NCBI GenBank assembly: GCA_036703985.1
Contig: DATNQN010000077.1
Location: forward strand, 1 to 51,363
Reading direction: 5' to 3'
Origin: Leptolyngbyaceae cyanobacterium
GTDB lineage: Bacteria; Cyanobacteriota; Cyanobacteriia; Cyanobacteriales; Aerosakkonemataceae
DNA length: 51,363 nucleotides
Each line of letters opens with the position of its first letter. Positions within the stretch are counted from its first letter, which is position 1. Below, piece after piece: positions 19,047 through 28,047 of this stretch. The position numbers were made by a program, and so were the translations under genes. The notes under the pieces are model-generated. The model did no database searches and had not been told where the DNA came from. It saw only the letters and a list, made by a program, of their open reading frames with translations.

Positions 19047-21798
19047 ACTAAAATTTCTACAAAAAAAAGTGTCTCGGTTATTTTTGTATAGCCGTCGAAT
19101 TAATAAGTGGCTAGTCCGAGTTGGATTGGCGTTTTTGGCAGCGCTTTTTAGTGCAGGGGTTTCGTTAGCTTTGACGGATACTAAAGTAAATACGCTGCCA
19201 GTTAATGATGAATCGGTAATTAATAAAAAAGAAGAGTTTCAGCAATCGTCAATTAGTACGGTTCAGTTGTCTGCTACCAATCCTCAACAGTTGCTGGAAC
19301 AGGGCAGAAAATTTTTCCAAGACGAACAGTTTTCCCAATCGGCAGAAGTTTGGCAACAAGCGATTTCGGTTTTTCAATCTGCTGGAGATAAACTGAATGA
19401 AGCGCAGGCGCTGAGTTATTTGTCTTTAGCTTATCAGCAATTAGGGAAGTTAAAGGAAGCTGAAAATGCGATCGCATCCAGTATATCCCTGCTCCGGGAC
19501 TCCGGACAAAGCAATGGCAACTCAGGATTGATTCTCGCTCAAGCTTTCAATGCTCGAGGCCATTTACAATTATCTTTAGGGCAACCGGAATCGGCTTTAA
19601 GTAGTTGGCAAGAGGCGGCAGCAATTTATACTAAAATTGGCGATCTAGAAGGTGCGATCGGCAGCCAAATTAACCAAGCGCAAGCTCTTCAATATATGGG
19701 GCTTTACCGTCGCGCCAGAAAAACTTTAGAGGAAGTCGAAACATCTCTGAAAGAGCGACCCAATTCTTTAGTTAAAGCCACTGGATTGCGTAGTTTAGGT
19801 AATGCTTTGCGAGTCATCGGAGAATTGTCAGACTCGCGCAAATTGTTACAAGAAAGTTTAACTATAGCGCAACAGTTGCAATCCCAGCCTGCCATTAGCG
19901 CCGCCCAATTTAGTTTAGCGAATACTGCCAGAGCGATCGCCGCTAAAGCCGAGGGAAATGCTGCTAAACAAGAAATTGGCGCTGCACTGGCTGCTTATCA
20001 AGAAGCCGCTAAAGTAGCGGCTTCGCCAATTAGTCGCATTCAAGCCCAATTAAACCAGCTTAGTTTGTTAGTAGAAAACGAGCAGTTGGCAGCAGCGGAA
20101 ATTTTGCGATCGCAAATTATCATCAACGAATTACCAACCAGTCGTCGAGGCATTTATGCCAAAATCAACTTGGCTCAAACCTTAACCAAACTAGCAGAAA
20201 AACAAACCCAAACCACCAATTCTCAAACTGCTATTAATTACGATCGAGAAGCTGCTGATTTATTAGCAAACGCAGTCAAAGAATCCAGAAACATCAAAGA
20301 CTTACAAGCTGAATCTTACGCCCTCGGAAATTTAGGCAGACTATACGAAATAAGCGCCCAAGCGTCCACCAGCCAAACGCTAAATCAGCAAGCCCTCGAT
20401 TTAACAGAACAAGCCCTAGTTTTGGCACAATCACTTAATGCTTCTGACGTTGCTTATCGCTGGGAATGGCAATTAGGAAGACTGCTCAAAGCGAAAGGAG
20501 ATCCCAAAGGAGCAATTAAAGCTTATAACGCCGCCGTAGAAACGCTCAAATCTCTACGTAGCGACTTAGTAGCAATCAATCCCGATAATCCAGATGTCCA
20601 ATTCTCTTTTCGCGAAAGCGTAGAACCAGTTTATCGAGAATTGGTTGAATTACTAATTAGCACAGAACAAGAGCCTAGCCCGGAAACTTTACTGCAAGCG
20701 CGTCAAGTAATTGAATCGCTCCAACTAGCCGAACTAGATAATTTCTTCCAAGAAGCTTGTCTAGATGCCAAACCAGTACAAATCGACCAAGTAGATACTA
20801 AAGCCGTTGTAATTTATCCGATTATTCTCAAAGAGAGATTAGCAGTAATTGCCGCTTTCCCAAATTCTTATCTCCGTCTTTACAGCACTATTAAAACTCA
20901 GAAAGAAGTTGAAGAACTCCTCGATAACTTACAACAAGATATTGGGAGAATTGATGCCAACACTAAAGAAGTTATCACTAATTTACAACAAGTTTACGAC
21001 TGGATAATTCGGCCTGCCGAAGCAGATTTAAAACAAAATAATGCCGAAACTTTAGTCTTCGTACTCGATGGTTTATTGCGAAATATCCCAATGGCCGCCT
21101 TAAACGACGGAGAGCAATATTTAGTTGAAAAGTACAACATAGCTCTCACTCCCGGACTACAGTTACTACCACCTCAACCTTTAGCGCAAAAGCAATTTAA
21201 AGTGTTAACGGCTGGGTTATCAGTAGCGCGTCAAGGATTTTCTCCACTTCCCAATGTAGAACGAGAATTGACAGAAATTACTGCTAAAGTATCCGGCGAA
21301 AAGCTATTCAATGAAGATTTTACTAATAATAAATTACAACAAGCATTGGATGTAGTTGCGTTCCCTGTCGTGCATATTGCTACTCATGGTAAATTTAGTT
21401 CCCAAGCTGAAAAAACGTTTATTCTCACTTGGGATGATGAAATTAACGTTAAGCAATTAGACAACTTATTAAGAAGGAGACAGCAAGAAGAATCTCGCCC
21501 GATCGAATTATTAGTTCTCAGCGCTTGCGAAACCGCAGATGGAGACAATCGAGCCGCTTTAGGGTTAGCAGGAGTAGCTGTACGCGCAGGGGCACGCAGT
21601 ACTTTAGCAACTTTGTGGCGAGTAAACGACGACTCAACAGCAACTTTAATGGAAAACTTTTATCAAGAGTTGATCGCCTCTAATGTTAGTAAAGCTGAAG
21701 CGCTTGCTCGGGCCCAGCGAAGCCTTTTAAAAGTACGTCGTTTCCGAAATAACCCCTATTTTTGGGCTCCTTACGTTTTAGTGGGAAATTGGCGGTAG
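19036..21798 (+). CDS. TPR-CHAT domain protein (caspase-like), exported or membrane-anchored, copy 2
   Basis: A 920-residue close paralogue of the protein at 10687. A basic N-terminus and a hydrophobic segment (about 25-49, ending SAGVSLALT) suggest a signal peptide or anchor. TPRs span about 75-520 and the CHAT domain about 620-920. The catalytic pair is intact: His784 in [10 protein letters not shown] and Cys831 in [16 protein letters not shown]. Long stretches match copy 1, such as [30 protein letters not shown] and [18 protein letters not shown], whereas the neighbouring FHA genes have diverged far more. The start overlaps the FHA stop by 11 bases (ATG at 19036). A likely terminator lies about 190 bases downstream. 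Substrate and trigger are unknown. Confidence 0.9.
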   Translation: MFVKLKFLQKKVSRLFLYSRRINKWLVRVGLAFLAALFSAGVSLALTDTKVNTLPVNDESVINKKEEFQQSSISTVQLSATNPQQLLEQGRKFFQDEQFSQSAEVWQQAISVFQSAGDKLNEAQALSYLSLAYQQLGKLKEAENAIASSISLLRDSGQSNGNSGLILAQAFNARGHLQLSLGQPESALSSWQEAAAIYTKIGDLEGAIGSQINQAQALQYMGLYRRARKTLEEVETSLKERPNSLVKATGLRSLGNALRVIGELSDSRKLLQESLTIAQQLQSQPAISAAQFSLANTARAIAAKAEGNAAKQEIGAALAAYQEAAKVAASPISRIQAQLNQLSLLVENEQLAAAEILRSQIIINELPTSRRGIYAKINLAQTLTKLAEKQTQTTNSQTAINYDREAADLLANAVKESRNIKDLQAESYALGNLGRLYEISAQASTSQTLNQQALDLTEQALVLAQSLNASDVAYRWEWQLGRLLKAKGDPKGAIKAYNAAVETLKSLRSDLVAINPDNPDVQFSFRESVEPVYRELVELLISTEQEPSPETLLQARQVIESLQLAELDNFFQEACLDAKPVQIDQVDTKAVVIYPIILKERLAVIAAFPNSYLRLYSTIKTQKEVEELLDNLQQDIGRIDANTKEVITNLQQVYDWIIRPAEADLKQNNAETLVFVLDGLLRNIPMAALNDGEQYLVEKYNIALTPGLQLLPPQPLAQKQFKVLTAGLSVARQGFSPLPNVERELTEITAKVSGEKLFNEDFTNNKLQQALDVVAFPVVHIATHGKFSSQAEKTFILTWDDEINVKQLDNLLRRRQQEESRPIELLVLSACETADGDNRAALGLAGVAVRAGARSTLATLWRVNDDSTATLMENFYQELIASNVSKAEALARAQRSLLKVRRFRNNPYFWAPYVLVGNWR

Positions 21799-21870
21799 TG
21801 GTCATTTGTCACTTGGATGACTTACGCAAGTTGAGGTACGTTGTTTAATGTGCCAGTTACAAATTGTAGG

Positions 21871-21942
21871 TTGGGTTTCACTATCTCTGAACCCAATACG
21901 AAGTTGATGAAGGTTGGATTTCGGAGCCTCAAACCAACCTTC
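21871..21942. repeat. Two adjacent intergenic stem-loops of GTAGGTTGGGTT type
   Basis: TTGGGTT (21871-21877) pairs with AACCCAA (21890-21896), and GAAGGTTGG (21909-21917) pairs with CCAACCTTC (21934-21942). The sequence resembles the common cyanobacterial GTAGGTTGGGTT interspersed repeat. It lies just after cassette 2, between convergent genes. No coding potential is seen in 21799-22043. Confidence 0.5.
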
Positions 21943-21987
21943 ATAATCGTAAGTGTTTTAGCAGATATGGCATAAAAGAAGAAAAAT

Positions 21988-22024
21988 ACAAAAGCTATAT
22001 TTGAATCAAGCTTTTGTGTTTTTT
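21988..22024. terminator. Bidirectional intrinsic terminator between CHAT copy 2 and alpha/beta hydrolase
   Basis: A perfect 9-base stem, ACAAAAGCT (21988-21996) with AGCTTTTGT (22009-22017), has a 12-base loop. It is followed by a T-run on the + strand and preceded by an A-rich tract that gives a T-rich tail on the - strand. The placement between convergent genes fits termination in both directions. Confidence 0.7.
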
Positions 22025-22043
22025 AAACCTCTTTCCTTTTCTC

Positions 22044-22946
22044 TCAACAATTAGCTAACACCCATTCGCTCATCAAAGCGTTTACCTGTTCCGGTACTTC
22101 ATCATGAGGACAATGCCCTGCGCGTAAATAATATTCTGTCAGTTGAGAATAGTATTTGCGAAACTTAGAACCTCTCTCTTTTGCATTCATCCAAGGATCG
22201 CCTTCTCCCCAAATTAGTAACAAAGGACAAGTTAGCTGTTGTAGTAAAACATCGACTTTCTCACCTTGAGGAGTGCTGAATACAGAAGCAAAAACTTCCG
22301 CCGCACCGGGGTCGCATGAAGGGCGATAAATATTTTCTACCAATTCATCCGTGATAGCGCTTCGATCGAGATAAACCTTTTCCAAAGTTTTACGAATCAC
22401 CGAACGTTGTCGCACGTATTGAAAGAGTAAAAAATTAGCCCAAGGTTGACGCAGAATGGCTAATACAATTTCTCCCCAAATTTTTCTGGTAATATCTGGT
22501 TGCGGCTGTGGTTCGATTTCAGTGAATGGCCCAGCACTATTAATTAAAACTAATCCCGCCGCCGTATTCGGACGTTGTGCAGCTACGCACAAACCTGCAT
22601 ATCCACCTAAAGAGTTGCCTGCCAAAACGACTGGTTGACCGATCTCTTGCGTAATAAAATCATGTAATTGATCGCGCCACAAATCGCCACTGTATGGCCA
22701 ATTTGGTTTAGCCGAACGTCCAAATCCAAGTAAATCAATTGCCCAAACTTCAAAATCTTTGCTGAGTCCGGCGATATTTTTTTGCCAGTGATCTGTGGAA
22801 GCACCAAATCCATGTATTAAAAGCAACGGTGGGCGTTGAGAGTGTCTCTGTCCAGCCCGCACGTAGTAGATTTTTTGGTCGCGCCACTGCCAGTACGAAC
22901 CGGGAATCGATGTTGCTATAGAAGGGATAGTTGCCGACATTCTCAT
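22044..22946 (-). CDS. Alpha/beta fold hydrolase
   Basis: A 300-residue cytoplasmic alpha/beta hydrolase. The oxyanion-loop motif is HGFGAS (45-50), the nucleophile elbow is GNSLGG with Ser112, and the probable acid is Asp250 (WGEGDPW) with His278 (AGHCPHDE) completing the triad. The HGFGAS...HW layout recalls chloroplast/cyanobacterial hydrolases related to pheophytinase and chlorophyll dephytylase, so an ester of a pigment or lipid is a reasonable guess, not shown. The listed ATG and the Met two codons later are both possible. No signal peptide is seen. It is separated by 188 bases from the upstream GGDEF/EAL gene on the same strand, so an operon is not compelling. Confidence 0.85.
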   Translation of the reverse strand: MRMSATIPSIATSIPGSYWQWRDQKIYYVRAGQRHSQRPPLLLIHGFGASTDHWQKNIAGLSKDFEVWAIDLLGFGRSAKPNWPYSGDLWRDQLHDFITQEIGQPVVLAGNSLGGYAGLCVAAQRPNTAAGLVLINSAGPFTEIEPQPQPDITRKIWGEIVLAILRQPWANFLLFQYVRQRSVIRKTLEKVYLDRSAITDELVENIYRPSCDPGAAEVFASVFSTPQGEKVDVLLQQLTCPLLLIWGEGDPWMNAKERGSKFRKYYSQLTEYYLRAGHCPHDEVPEQVNALMSEWVLANC

Positions 22947-23083
22947 TTGGAAATGTTGAATTTCCTAGTTATTATACAGTTTGTGGTAAAGGCTTGAATT
23001 GTCAAATCATCCCATTAAAAAGTTTTTAGAGAAGACTTTATCATTCTCGAAATGCCCATTTTTTGAATTAATAATTTTGAATT

Positions 23084-23094
23084 CCCCGAAGGGG
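23084..23094 (-). terminator. Weak terminator-like hairpin after the GGDEF/EAL gene
   Basis: CCCC (23084-23087) and GGGG (23091-23094) form a short, GC-rich hairpin, 40 bases past the stop of the - strand gene ending at 23135. It is followed by A/T-rich sequence but no clean T-run. Confidence 0.3.
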
Positions 23095-23134
23095 TTGAAT
23101 GAATTAATTTTTACTAAATTATTAGCTATGAACT

Positions 23135-25882
23135 TTAAGATGGTGGGGAATTGCGGGCGGTTTTATTGGTTTTTAGTTTATCTTTTAACCAGGCAGTTGC
23201 GGCTTCGCTAGCTAAAGGGCGAGAAAAAAAGTAACCTTGGGCGGCTTCGCATTGTAGCGCCCAGAGTTGGTAGGCTTGCTCGGCATTTTCTACTCCTTCT
23301 GCAATTACTTCTAAGCCTAAATTATCAGCTAAGGAAACGATCGTTCTGACCAGTGCTAAAGTTTCTTCTCCAACAATAAGTCTATTAATAAATGAACGAT
23401 CGATTTTTAAAGTATCTAAAGGCCATTGATGCAGTCGGCTTAAGGAAGAATATCCCGTGCCAAAATCATCGATAGATAACAGAATTTGACGAGATTTCAG
23501 TTGTTTGAGCAGGAAAGTAACTTCGGTGGTTTTCATGAGAATACTTTCGGTTAGTTCCAGCTTCAATCCACTACCGGGCAAACCAGTTTCTTGTAAGATT
23601 CGATCGATTTGCTGAATGAAGTTTGCTTGTGCTAATTGCAAACCCGCGATATTTACGCTGATGGAAAAAGGCTCTAAACTAGGAAATTGCTTTTGCCATT
23701 TCGCCATTTGCTGACAAGCTTCTTCTAGTACCCAAGTTCCTAGAGGTATGATTAGGCCGGTTTCTTCAGCGAGGGGAATAAAGGCATCTGGAGAAACTAA
23801 ACCTAGTTGAGGATGCTGCCAGCGTACTAGCGCTTCAAAACCGATCGCTTTACCAGTGAACAGGGAAACGATCGGTTGATAGTGTACGACGAATTCTTGG
23901 CGTTCGATCGCTCTTCGCAAATCGGTTTCTAATTGTAATCCTGCCATTGCCCGAGCGTGCATACTGATATCGAATATGGCAGATTTAGGACTAGTACCCT
24001 GAAGTTTAGCGTAGTAGAGGGCTGTATCGGCAGCACGCAAAAAGTCTTCCGGGCGATCGTAACCGGTATTGCTCAGGGCAATGCCAATAGTGGCGGTGGT
24101 AAATACTTCATGACCATCCAAATTAAACGGTACTGCTAAACTGGCATGAATTTTGTTGGCGATTTGGATCGCATCGGCGATTTCGCGAATTTGCACCAGC
24201 AGTAAAGCAAATTCATCGATTCCTACCCGCGCGATCAAATGATTTTGCGGTAATTCTTCTTGATATTCACCGATCGCGATCGCGGTGTTATCGCATTCGG
24301 GATTTAAAACTTGCGCCAGACGTTGAGCGGTAGCAATTAATAGCCGATCGGCAACTAAGTGTCCGAGACTGTATTTAATGACCTGAAAGCGATCGAGATC
24401 CAAAAATAAAACGGCAAACTTCGGTGCAGAACTCAGGGTATGGGAACCGGAAGCAACAATATTTTCTCGTTCTGCTTTGGTGTGATTCTGCTCTTTGGTA
24501 GTTTTGCACAATTTTCCCAACCGATCTAAAAATAAAGTACGGTTGGGTAACCCGGTTAAGGCGTCATAAAATGCGTAGCGTCGCAATAGTTCTTCTGCTT
24601 CTTTACATTGGGTAACTTCATGGCAATTGACTACTAAACCACTGACAGCCGGATCGTCTAAAAGATTGGTGACCACCGCTTCCAGGATACAATGCTGGCG
24701 GTTACCGTGTTGTACTTTTAACGAGATGGGAGGCTGACTGATATTAGGTTGTGCGCGGGATCTTTCGAGGGCGCGAGATACTTTGAGTAGATCTTCTGGA
24801 GAAATAAATTCAAACGCACTCCTACCGACTACTTGTTCGGGAATGTATCCCAAAATCCTTTTGACGGAAGGGCTGACATAGGTTAAAACTGCTTCGGCAT
24901 CTAAAATGAGAATGATATCGGAAGCATTTTCAATCAGCGATCGAAAACGTTGTTCGCTGGCTTTTAATGCTGCCGCCGTCCATTTGCGCTGCAAAATCGA
25001 TCCCAAGTGACCGATTCCCGTGGTGACGATTTCTATCATTCGCTTGTCTTCTTCGCGGATGGCAAACATTAAAAAAACCAGCACTGACAAAACGCGATCG
25101 CCTACCATAATCGGAATTGCCAGCGCCGCTTTCAGCCCGTGTTTTTTAGCAGCGGCGGCGCGGGGAAAAAGATCGGCTGGTTGAATAGAAATATCTCGAT
25201 GCCATTCTGGTTGTTTAGATACCCACACCCTTCCCGGCAAACCGATCCCTGGTGGATAGGTTTGTTTTTCACTTTGTTGGCGAAATAAAATCAGGCGATC
25301 GCTACAGCTATACCAAGCCGAAGAACACTCCAAGAACGTTTCGCTAGCATTGGGAATCCAGGCTTCTCCATAATTCCAACCAGTAGCGTCGCAGATTTGG
25401 CGAATTGCTACTTCTAAGGCATCATCGCAATCATCTAAATCCATCATCGAGTGAATTAAGTTCTGCAACAGGCGGGTTTCAAATTCTGCTCTTTGTCGTT
25501 CCTGCCGCACCGATGCTTCTCGCAATTCTCGCTCCACCGCCACCAGTAAGCGCGTTAAATTGTTTTTCATTACGTAGTCGTGAACGCCTGCTTTCATCGC
25601 CGCTACTGCTAACTCTTCACCTATATGTCCCGATACGATGATGAATGGTAGGTCTTGCCCGGTTTCTTGCACTAGCTTTAATGCTGCCAACCCATTGAAC
25701 TGAGGAAGGGAATAGTCAGCAATCACGATATCCCATGTTTCTTGAAGCGCTGCTTTCATGGCTAGGGCCGTTTCTACTCTTTTCACTTGTAGGGTATAAC
25801 CGCCTTGCTGCAACTGTTGTAGCACCAATAAGGCGTCATCCTCTGAGTCTTCTATCAACAAAACCCGCAGCAATCGGCTCAC
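23135..25882 (-). CDS. Response regulator REC-GAF-PAS-GGDEF-EAL (cyclic-di-GMP phosphodiesterase, probable)
   Basis: A 915-residue signalling protein. The receiver domain is at about 5-122 with phospho-acceptor Asp56 (DIVIADYSLP), followed by a GAF domain at about 135-300, a PAS domain at about 310-435, a GGDEF domain at about 440-640 and an EAL domain at about 650-905. The GGDEF signature reads GIDEF (554-558), so cyclase activity is doubtful. The EAL domain keeps EAL (683-685), LELTES, DDFGTGYSSL, KIDRSF and AEGVEN, so hydrolysis of c-di-GMP is likely. Phosphorylation by a partner kinase plus GAF/PAS ligands would control it. It is the last of the - strand signalling genes but lies 480 bases from its upstream neighbour, so it probably has its own promoter. 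Confidence 0.9.
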   Translation of the reverse strand: MSRLLRVLLIEDSEDDALLVLQQLQQGGYTLQVKRVETALAMKAALQETWDIVIADYSLPQFNGLAALKLVQETGQDLPFIIVSGHIGEELAVAAMKAGVHDYVMKNNLTRLLVAVERELREASVRQERQRAEFETRLLQNLIHSMMDLDDCDDALEVAIRQICDATGWNYGEAWIPNASETFLECSSAWYSCSDRLILFRQQSEKQTYPPGIGLPGRVWVSKQPEWHRDISIQPADLFPRAAAAKKHGLKAALAIPIMVGDRVLSVLVFLMFAIREEDKRMIEIVTTGIGHLGSILQRKWTAAALKASEQRFRSLIENASDIILILDAEAVLTYVSPSVKRILGYIPEQVVGRSAFEFISPEDLLKVSRALERSRAQPNISQPPISLKVQHGNRQHCILEAVVTNLLDDPAVSGLVVNCHEVTQCKEAEELLRRYAFYDALTGLPNRTLFLDRLGKLCKTTKEQNHTKAERENIVASGSHTLSSAPKFAVLFLDLDRFQVIKYSLGHLVADRLLIATAQRLAQVLNPECDNTAIAIGEYQEELPQNHLIARVGIDEFALLLVQIREIADAIQIANKIHASLAVPFNLDGHEVFTTATIGIALSNTGYDRPEDFLRAADTALYYAKLQGTSPKSAIFDISMHARAMAGLQLETDLRRAIERQEFVVHYQPIVSLFTGKAIGFEALVRWQHPQLGLVSPDAFIPLAEETGLIIPLGTWVLEEACQQMAKWQKQFPSLEPFSISVNIAGLQLAQANFIQQIDRILQETGLPGSGLKLELTESILMKTTEVTFLLKQLKSRQILLSIDDFGTGYSSLSRLHQWPLDTLKIDRSFINRLIVGEETLALVRTIVSLADNLGLEVIAEGVENAEQAYQLWALQCEAAQGYFFSRPLASEAATAWLKDKLKTNKTARNSPPS

Positions 25883-26362
25883 AGAGATTCCTCCTAGCTG
25901 GGGATGCCGAGCAATGGTGAAGCCAATCCAAACTTAGCTATACCACGACAGGGGGTGATTCCCTTGAGTTTAAAGATCGAGATCATATAATGATTGGCTC
26001 CTAAGCTGTAGCTATTTTCCAAGTTTCCATTCTGTTCGGATGTGGTTAAAATCACTTCTGCTACCATTTCCATCTAGCTTGCCGCCGCCTGACCCAAGAT
26101 GGATTGCTTAGGGTTTTGGTTGGAGTGCTTTCTACATGGTTCGCTCGGCTAAAGGTCATGGCTATATGCGCCAGTACTAACCTGTTGACTAATTGATTGG
26201 TATTTAATTTAGCTTGTTTGAGAAAAAAATTAGAAGAATTTTTGATAAAACATTAAATGCTAAGTTTTATTTGCATATTTTATCTCTATCTTAAGGAGTG
26301 TTTCTTAAAAATAAGAAAAATTTATCATAATTTTACATATCCCGATCGCGCTGTTCCGCCTG
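25883..26362. other. Intergenic region, no gene recognised
   Basis: This 480-base gap lies between two - strand genes. No tRNA, convincing ORF or strong palindrome was seen; the lower-coordinate half is moderately GC-rich and the part near 26210-26340 is very A/T-rich. It probably holds the promoter and leader of the REC-GAF-PAS-GGDEF-EAL gene. Confidence 0.4.
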
Positions 26363-27061
26363 TTAGGGATGTAGGGATCGATCCGTGGTTGAAGGTGGTT
26401 GATTGACTTTTTGTAACAAGGTAGCAGCAACTTCTAGTTCGACTTGGTTGAATTCTTCATAGAAACGGCTGACGCTAAAGAAACGATCGGGAGTTGCCAA
26501 TACGATCGCCCGATCGCACAATTGCTGTAAGAATTCGAGCGCAGCTAAAGGCGCTACGGGAGTACCGATCCAAACTTGCTCTGGTTTTTCAGCTTGCAAA
26601 GCTTGCGTAGCAGCTGCGATGGTCATCCCGGTGGCAATTCCATCATCGATGACGATCGCGATCCTACCTTGAGCGCTAACCTTCGGGCAATATACGGCTA
26701 ATCTTTCGTACTGCTTTTGAGCTTTCTGTTGAGCTTGCTGAAGGGCTTGTTGTAAATCCGGAAGATCTGGCGATAATCGCCAGCGATTTGACCAAATAGC
26801 CTGTCCGTTCGCCGTCACCGCACCAATTGCCAGTTCTGGGTCTTGGGGTAGGGTAATTTTTTTGGCAACGATCGCATCTAAAGGGCATCTCAGTTTCAGC
26901 GCGACCGGTACCGCCACGGGTAAACCACCGCGAGGTAACGCATAAACGATCGGCTTTGCAGAGATTCCGCGTTCTCGAATCCTGAAGATTTCTATTTCAA
27001 TAGCTTCGGCTAGCTGTCTGCCAGCAGTATCGCGATCGTAAAATAGTATGGAAGGTGACAT
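26363..27061 (-). CDS. Phosphoribosyltransferase family protein
   Basis: A 232-residue type I phosphoribosyltransferase-fold protein. The PRPP-binding loop is VIDDGIATGMTIAAA (about residues 137-151), with an upstream LPRGGLPVAVPVA stretch near 43-55. Proteins of this group (ComF/DUF-type predicted phosphoribosyltransferases) are common, and many have no known substrate; no nucleobase-specific signature is seen. It stands alone among signalling genes, with gaps on both sides. Confidence 0.83.
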   Translation of the reverse strand: MSPSILFYDRDTAGRQLAEAIEIEIFRIRERGISAKPIVYALPRGGLPVAVPVALKLRCPLDAIVAKKITLPQDPELAIGAVTANGQAIWSNRWRLSPDLPDLQQALQQAQQKAQKQYERLAVYCPKVSAQGRIAIVIDDGIATGMTIAAATQALQAEKPEQVWIGTPVAPLAALEFLQQLCDRAIVLATPDRFFSVSRFYEEFNQVELEVAATLLQKVNQPPSTTDRSLHP

Positions 27062-27364
27062 GACTTCCTCGCTTCTCTTTGCAGCGTAAATACCGCCAGA
27101 GTGAATTTTTTTGGGGCTGATTTGCTATTTATCGCCGTATTTTGCCGATTTTTGGTTAAAAAGTCATTGTTTAGCGTAATTTCTTTGCTAGCAGAACGTG
27201 AATTGCCGGAAAAACCGACTACCGATCTCGCGTCGGGATGATGTGAAGATCGTTTCCGATCGATTCGCCTTTCTCTTTCCCTCCCTATTCAAGCAAATAT
27301 CCCCGCACGAGAACGATCGCAACTACCCATCCCCAATTCCATTTTTACAGAAAAGCCGCGATCG
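27062..27364. other. Intergenic region, no gene recognised
   Basis: A 303-base gap upstream of the phosphoribosyltransferase gene and downstream of the single-domain regulator, both on the - strand. HIP1-like GATCGC sites occur. No hairpin terminator or small gene was found. Confidence 0.35.
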
Positions 27365-27745
27365 CTAAAATTCCCATTCCAGAGTTTCTGCCAATTGTAT
27401 TGGCAACTTCATCGGATCGAAAGGTTTCACAAACACGGCTTTTACCCCTAAATTGGCAAACCTGCGCTGTTCTGACGCCTGTACTTTCGCAGTTAATAAA
27501 ATTACCGGAATATGTTGAGTTGCTCGATTTGCCTGTAACTTTTGAAACGTGCTAGGGCCATCCATATCTGGCATCATCACATCGAGAAGAATCGCATCAG
27601 GTGCTTCAGATGAGGCTAATAGCAATCCTTCACTACCAGACGCCGCCGTAATTACTTCCCAGCCGCCTACGGTTTCTAAGCAAAGCTGGGCAACTTCTCG
27701 GATATCGTCCTCATCATCAATAACTAAAATTCGCTTGGCCATCAT
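27365..27745 (-). CDS. Single-domain response regulator
   Basis: A 126-residue stand-alone receiver domain of the CheY/Spo0F kind. The acidic pair is at about 11-12 (VIDDEDD), the phospho-acceptor is Asp55 (AILLDVMMPDMDG), a Thr/Lys switch is in VILLTAK, and the conserved KPF is near 108-110. It has no output domain, so it acts by protein contact or as a phosphorelay intermediate. It sits between the phosphoribosyltransferase gene and the multi-receiver gene. The HPt-containing neighbour and the orphan kinase at 32755 are candidate partners (inference). Confidence 0.9.
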   Translation of the reverse strand: MMAKRILVIDDEDDIREVAQLCLETVGGWEVITAASGSEGLLLASSEAPDAILLDVMMPDMDGPSTFQKLQANRATQHIPVILLTAKVQASEQRRFANLGVKAVFVKPFDPMKLPIQLAETLEWEF

Positions 27746-27872
27746 ATCGATTTTAGATTTTAGATCTTAGATTGAAAATTTAATAGCTGAAGCAAACCTC
27801 CAGCTATAAAATAAACTGATTTGTATTCCTAGCGATCGGACTTCACAGATCGGCTGTTGCCCTATTAGGCGG

Positions 27873-27907
27873 AAAATCAGGTAATTAAGGGTAAATTACT
27901 GAATTTT
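27873..27907 (-). terminator. Candidate terminator of the multi-receiver gene
   Basis: On the - strand, a stem with small bulges pairs AAAATTCAGTAATT with AATTACCTGATTTT, ending in a T-run. It lies about 140 bases past the stop at 28048. The rest of the 302-base gap (27746-28047) shows only A/T-rich palindromic TTTAGATTTTAGATC-type sequence. Confidence 0.4.
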
Positions 27908-28047
27908 CAGCGTTCTTCTCCTTTATCCTTTCATCTCGCTTAGTTCTTTGTTTATCAAACCCATAAATATAGCGATTAAAAACGATCGCACAATACTTAC
28001 CATGACTAGATAATCATAGGTAAAAAAGTTTACAGTTTTTTATTTAA

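Noticed and set aside
10687-21798. CHAT genes as an antiphage (craspase or gasdermin-type) defence island
   Set aside because: No gasdermin, Cas, NLR/STAND or nuclease partner is present, and the CHAT proteins carry export signals. The consistent partner is a surface protein.
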